Assembly: GCA_009801015.1 (NCBI GenBank)
Contig: VHZZ01003844.1
Location: forward strand, 40,954 to 63,852
Source: Silene noctiflora
Taxonomy: Eukaryota; Streptophyta; Magnoliopsida; Caryophyllales; Caryophyllaceae
Direction of reading: 5' to 3'
Length of the DNA: 22,899 nt
Part shown: in pieces, positions 20,901 to 22,899 of the stretch
Position numbering within the stretch: position 1 is the first letter of the stretch
Layout: every line of letters begins with the position of its first letter
The notes under the pieces: model-generated
The model's database searches: none
What the model was told of the DNA's origin: nothing
Seen by the model: only the letters and a program-made list of their open reading frames with translations
Program-made: the position numbers and the translations under genes

Positions 20901-21646
20901 ATGTCACGCCAGCATTTCCCATGGATATAAGGTACATGGTGGTCGAGCCTAACATCAGGAAGCATACCATCTTCCACATGGGCATCTTGGTAAAGGGTAA
21001 CCATATTCCCTTTTCTGAGAGGGAAAAATGTCTTTGGAACGCCATGATACTCAGGACCAAGACCAACACCCAAGTTGTACATGGTCATTCTCTCCACTGG
21101 AATATATTGGACAGAGAGACTCAACTGAGCTCCATTCTCCCAGTTATTACCACTAGCTTTAACAATTGGAAAGGTTCCCTCGATTCTAGCACCATCAGAT
21201 AGCTCCATTACTGGGATACCTACAGCTCCTATGATCTCAGAACCTATAACATCGTCATCTTTGACAACAAAATGCAATTCTGCAGCATTATGTGCGACAG
21301 GAACAAAGAAGTGTTGCATCCATACCGGGTTCTCATCATTCCTCATGACAAAAGTTCTTGCCACAATAGCACCCGCCAAAGAAACATTCACATAAGGATC
21401 ACTAGCTGACCTATCCGATATGCCCTTTAGCGACAAACCCTTGAATAAATCATTAAGGGTTTTGTGAAGCTGGTCCAAATTGGGGAGATTTCTGGCCTCC
21501 TTAACCCAAATGTCTAAATGCCCATGTAATTTCAACACTCTCAAAGACCCTTGAGAGGTCTGAAAATTCACAATCTGACCACCTTGTCCGTGCTGAGATG
21601 CGCCACTTTCCGGGTTATGTGCATGTCCATGTCCAAAATGAGCCAT
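15000..21646 (-). CDS. PLD: Phospholipase D, C2-type, beta/gamma clade, complete, 10 coding exons
   Basis: It hydrolyses membrane phospholipids to phosphatidic acid; the beta/gamma class needs PIP2 and micromolar calcium. Exons: 21646-20696, 20262-20146, 19522-19328, 18365-18117, 18023-17955, 17649-17502, 17089-16941, 16436-16260, 15995-15798, 15293-15000. They join to 848 residues with all junctions GT-AG. The C2 domain spans about 35-180 (SDPYV 82-86, acidic DDD 130-132). HKD1 is H365/K367/D372, the beta/gamma signature IYIENQYF is 556-563, HKD2 is H699/K701/D706, and the C-terminus is the usual ENLTI. The 24-residue His-rich head is far shorter than the PLD-beta1 extension, so it is nearer the gamma or beta2 type. 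Residues 268-269 and 311-339, before HKD1, are unusual. The first in-frame ATG was chosen because it precedes the family's TSQGSLRV start. The exact subtype is unsure. Confidence 0.93.
15501..15599. mobile_element. Stowaway-like MITE in phospholipase D intron 9
   Basis: The left end CTACCCCCTCCGTCCCAATC, then ATTTGTTTCCC, pairs with the right end GGCAAACAAATGATCGAGAC, then AAAGCGAGTAT (reverse complement ATACTCGCTTTGTCTCGATC, then ATTTGTTTGCC). It is bounded by TA, about 98 bases, inside intron 15294-15797 and clear of both splice sites. Confidence 0.7.
18465..18677 (+). mobile_element. TRIM-like or solo-LTR element with GAATA target duplication in phospholipase D intron 3
   Basis: GAATA occurs at 18465-18469 and 18673-18677 and brackets 203 bases starting TATAACAACCCGACC and ending GGTGTGTTACA. 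The start looks like a mutated TGTAACAACCCG (G to A at the second base), giving the TG...CA ends of an LTR. Inside are words I recall from short plant LTR-like (TRIM) repeats, such as TCCCGATGTGGGAC and CCTTATAGACATATCACAAG. A 5-base duplication is normal for LTR integration. No internal domain remains. It sits in intron 18366-19327, away from splice sites. Orientation was chosen from the TGTAAC...GTTACA ends, which are themselves inverted, so strand is uncertain. Confidence 0.6.
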
Positions 21647-22417
21647 AACTCAGACAATCAATTCTCAACTAAGTCAATATATCCAAAGAAGTATAACAAA
21701 AGCTCAAACAATTAAATCTCAATAAAGTCCACAAAGAGAGCACCAACAAGGCAACAACTCCACTTTTTCAACTTTCTTCTTATGTTGCAACTTTCTCAGC
21801 ATAAGTTTCAGAAAACATCAAACTACAAGTACACTGAAAACTTCCCAAAAGTCAACACATCTGCATATCCAAAATAAGCTACGTATGTAATTAATCTATC
21901 ACAAATATTCAATTTACTTATACAAACAAGCAGTGGTGGAGTGAGGGGGCCTAGCAGGGGCGGGGACAGTCCCCCGCTGTACACAAGTTAAAATGTTCAA
22001 TTTTTTCCAAGTTTACCTTATTTTTCATTTGTAATTCGCCCCCTAAAGACAAATCCCAGCTCCGTCACTGCACACATGTATAATAACAAGAAACTGAAGA
22101 CAACCCAAATGTCAAAAATACCTGACAATGCAATTGTGATGAACTAAACTGCAAAAATGACAGCAATGTGATGTGGGTTTCTAAACATTTACACAAATTA
22201 AAGGTAACCCAGAATGTAATCCTTTGATTGATAGGGAATACCAAGAAGAAATGATTGGTTGGAGGACCAAGTAGCGTATTATTGACAGCAAAGTTTGAAT
22301 CTTTAAATAACAAAACAAAGAGTTGAATGTTGGAGAGATAGTGGGAAGCCAGAAACATGTCAGGAACACATTAGTTTGATACAAGGTTTTCATTTGAGAA
22401 TGGTCAATAATAAACAC
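21647..22417 (-). other. Phospholipase D 5' leader region with a possible leader intron
   Basis: The only strong minus-strand TATA-like word (about 22717-22724) is 1.07 kb from the start codon, which suggests a spliced leader. On the minus strand, 22600-22420 reads like a pyrimidine-rich leader (CACCCTCTCTCTTC near 22500) and ends GGCAG|GTGTTT, a donor at 22418/22417. A TTGACTTAG acceptor occurs about 25 bases before the ATG. If used, the intron holds the CAGTG-ended MITE. The short frames in this region have no family features. This is inference from splice-like words only. Confidence 0.3.
21931..22070. mobile_element. hAT-type MITE with CAGTG ends, 140 bases, upstream of phospholipase D
   Basis: The left end CAGTGGTGGAGTGAGGGGGC and right end reverse complement CAGTGACGGAGCTGGGATTT are imperfect inverted repeats of the CAGTGGCGGAGC type found in many plants. 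G-rich and C-rich inner arms (GGGGC, CCCCC) add to the palindrome. Flanking octamers CAAACAAG and CACACATG match at 6 of 8, consistent with an aged 8-base hAT duplication. It lies about 285 bases upstream of the phospholipase D start codon, in the leader or promoter. Confidence 0.65.
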
Positions 22418-22645
22418 CTGCCTTTTCATTGAATTTGAAAGAAATAACTTAAATTAGTGCAAGTTATGGTTTAGTTAAGTTTTCAGATATTCAATCAAAG
22501 AAGAGAGAGGGTGAGAATGTGATGGCTTTGATGCAAGTGGAGGGAAAGTAGTAAACTTGTGAGTTGTAACAGAAAACTGCTTTCGGAATTCTTGATTAAC
22601 ACCCAATTGGAGATTTTGGGGTATTATTGGAACACAAATTCTCAT

Positions 22646-22670
22646 TTATGACGGAAGCTATCCGTCATAA
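22646..22670. promoter_or_regulatory. Perfect 10-base palindrome carrying paired TGACG/CGTCA motifs
   Basis: TTATGACGGA (22646-22655) and TCCGTCATAA (22661-22670) are perfect inverted repeats with a 5-base loop. Each arm holds TGACG, the core recognised by TGA-class bZIP factors. It lies just downstream of the candidate phospholipase D TATA box. It could equally be the tip of a dispersed palindromic repeat, since GACGGAGCGGATAG follows at about 22677-22690. Confidence 0.35.
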
Positions 22671-22716
22671 GGTGTAGACGGAGCGGATAGTATCATTTCA
22701 CAAGTAAATGGGTCGG

Positions 22717-22724
22717 ATATATAT
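22717..22724 (-). promoter_or_regulatory. Candidate TATA box for phospholipase D
   Basis: TATATATA on the minus strand is embedded in TTTGTATATATATCC. With a start site near 22690 the mRNA would need a spliced leader to reach the ATG at 21646. Beyond it, up to 22899, are a GTA trinucleotide run (about 22752-22763) and T-rich runs but no other gene. Confidence 0.35.
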
Positions 22725-22899
22725 ACAAATGACTTATTTGTTTATTATTTGTAGTAGTAGTACACTATACACATCACCACTTTTTTTTGACATTTACGTC
22801 AATTTTTGTCTGCCTCTTTTTATTTATTTTTTTATTTTTTGTGTGAACTCTCTTCTTCCACACACTTTCATTTTGATTTTTTAAAACCAAACAACTTCC

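Noticed and set aside
20882-21202. 106-codon plus-strand frame
   Set aside because: Antisense shadow of phospholipase D exon 1.
22065-22429. Two overlapping minus-strand frames of 97 and 82 codons upstream of phospholipase D
   Set aside because: No family features, they overlap in different frames, and they lie in the likely leader intron.
1-22899. CRISPR arrays, bacterial operons, phage or defence systems
   Set aside because: No regularly spaced repeats and no prokaryotic genes; the gene structure is that of a plant nuclear genome.

Overview
This is a nuclear window from a flowering plant. It holds three intron-rich protein genes separated by AT-rich DNA full of small, mostly non-autonomous transposons. 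Every assigned splice junction is GT...AG, and the proteins are clearly plant-type. The short repeats (a hairpin of the TTGTGTAA/TTACACAA kind, repeated TACTCCGTA words, Stowaway-like ends) look to me like those of Caryophyllales (spinach, beet, pink relatives). That placement is pattern memory, not proof.

Positions 1-5,290 hold a complete plus-strand gene for cytosolic hydroxymethylglutaryl-CoA synthase (HMGS). It has 12 coding exons and 469 residues, with its promoter in the first 180 bases. Positions 6,340-8,410 hold a convergent minus-strand gene for the small bifunctional rhamnose-synthesis enzyme NRS/ER (UER1), with 2 coding exons and 299 residues. Positions 15,000-22,725 hold a minus-strand gene for a C2-domain phospholipase D of the beta/gamma clade, with 10 coding exons and 848 residues. 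All three gene models close without frameshift or stop, and exon lengths sum to whole codons.

Positions 8,450-15,000 contain no gene I can support. They hold a hAT-like element with AGGGATGT-type ends, a degenerate GAATTGA-rich block, a probable minus-orientation solo LTR (9,893-10,737), a palindromic element with CGTCACAA ends, several Stowaway-like MITEs, and a minus-strand tRNA-type SINE bounded by a perfect 13-base target duplication. Introns and flanks of the genes carry more insertions. One is a 203-base LTR-like (TRIM or solo LTR) element with a GAATA duplication in phospholipase D intron 3. Another is a CAGTG-ended hAT-type MITE just upstream of the phospholipase D start codon.

The genes do not form an operon. 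HMGS makes the C6 precursor of the mevalonate pathway, NRS/ER makes the UDP-L-rhamnose donor, and phospholipase D makes phosphatidic acid as a signal. HMGS next to a rhamnose-donor gene could matter in a saponin-making plant, but no terpene or glycosyltransferase gene is present, so chance adjacency is the default. I found no clearly new system. The best leads are the well-bounded SINE, the two LTR-like insertions, and a phospholipase D that departs from the family consensus just before its first HKD motif.
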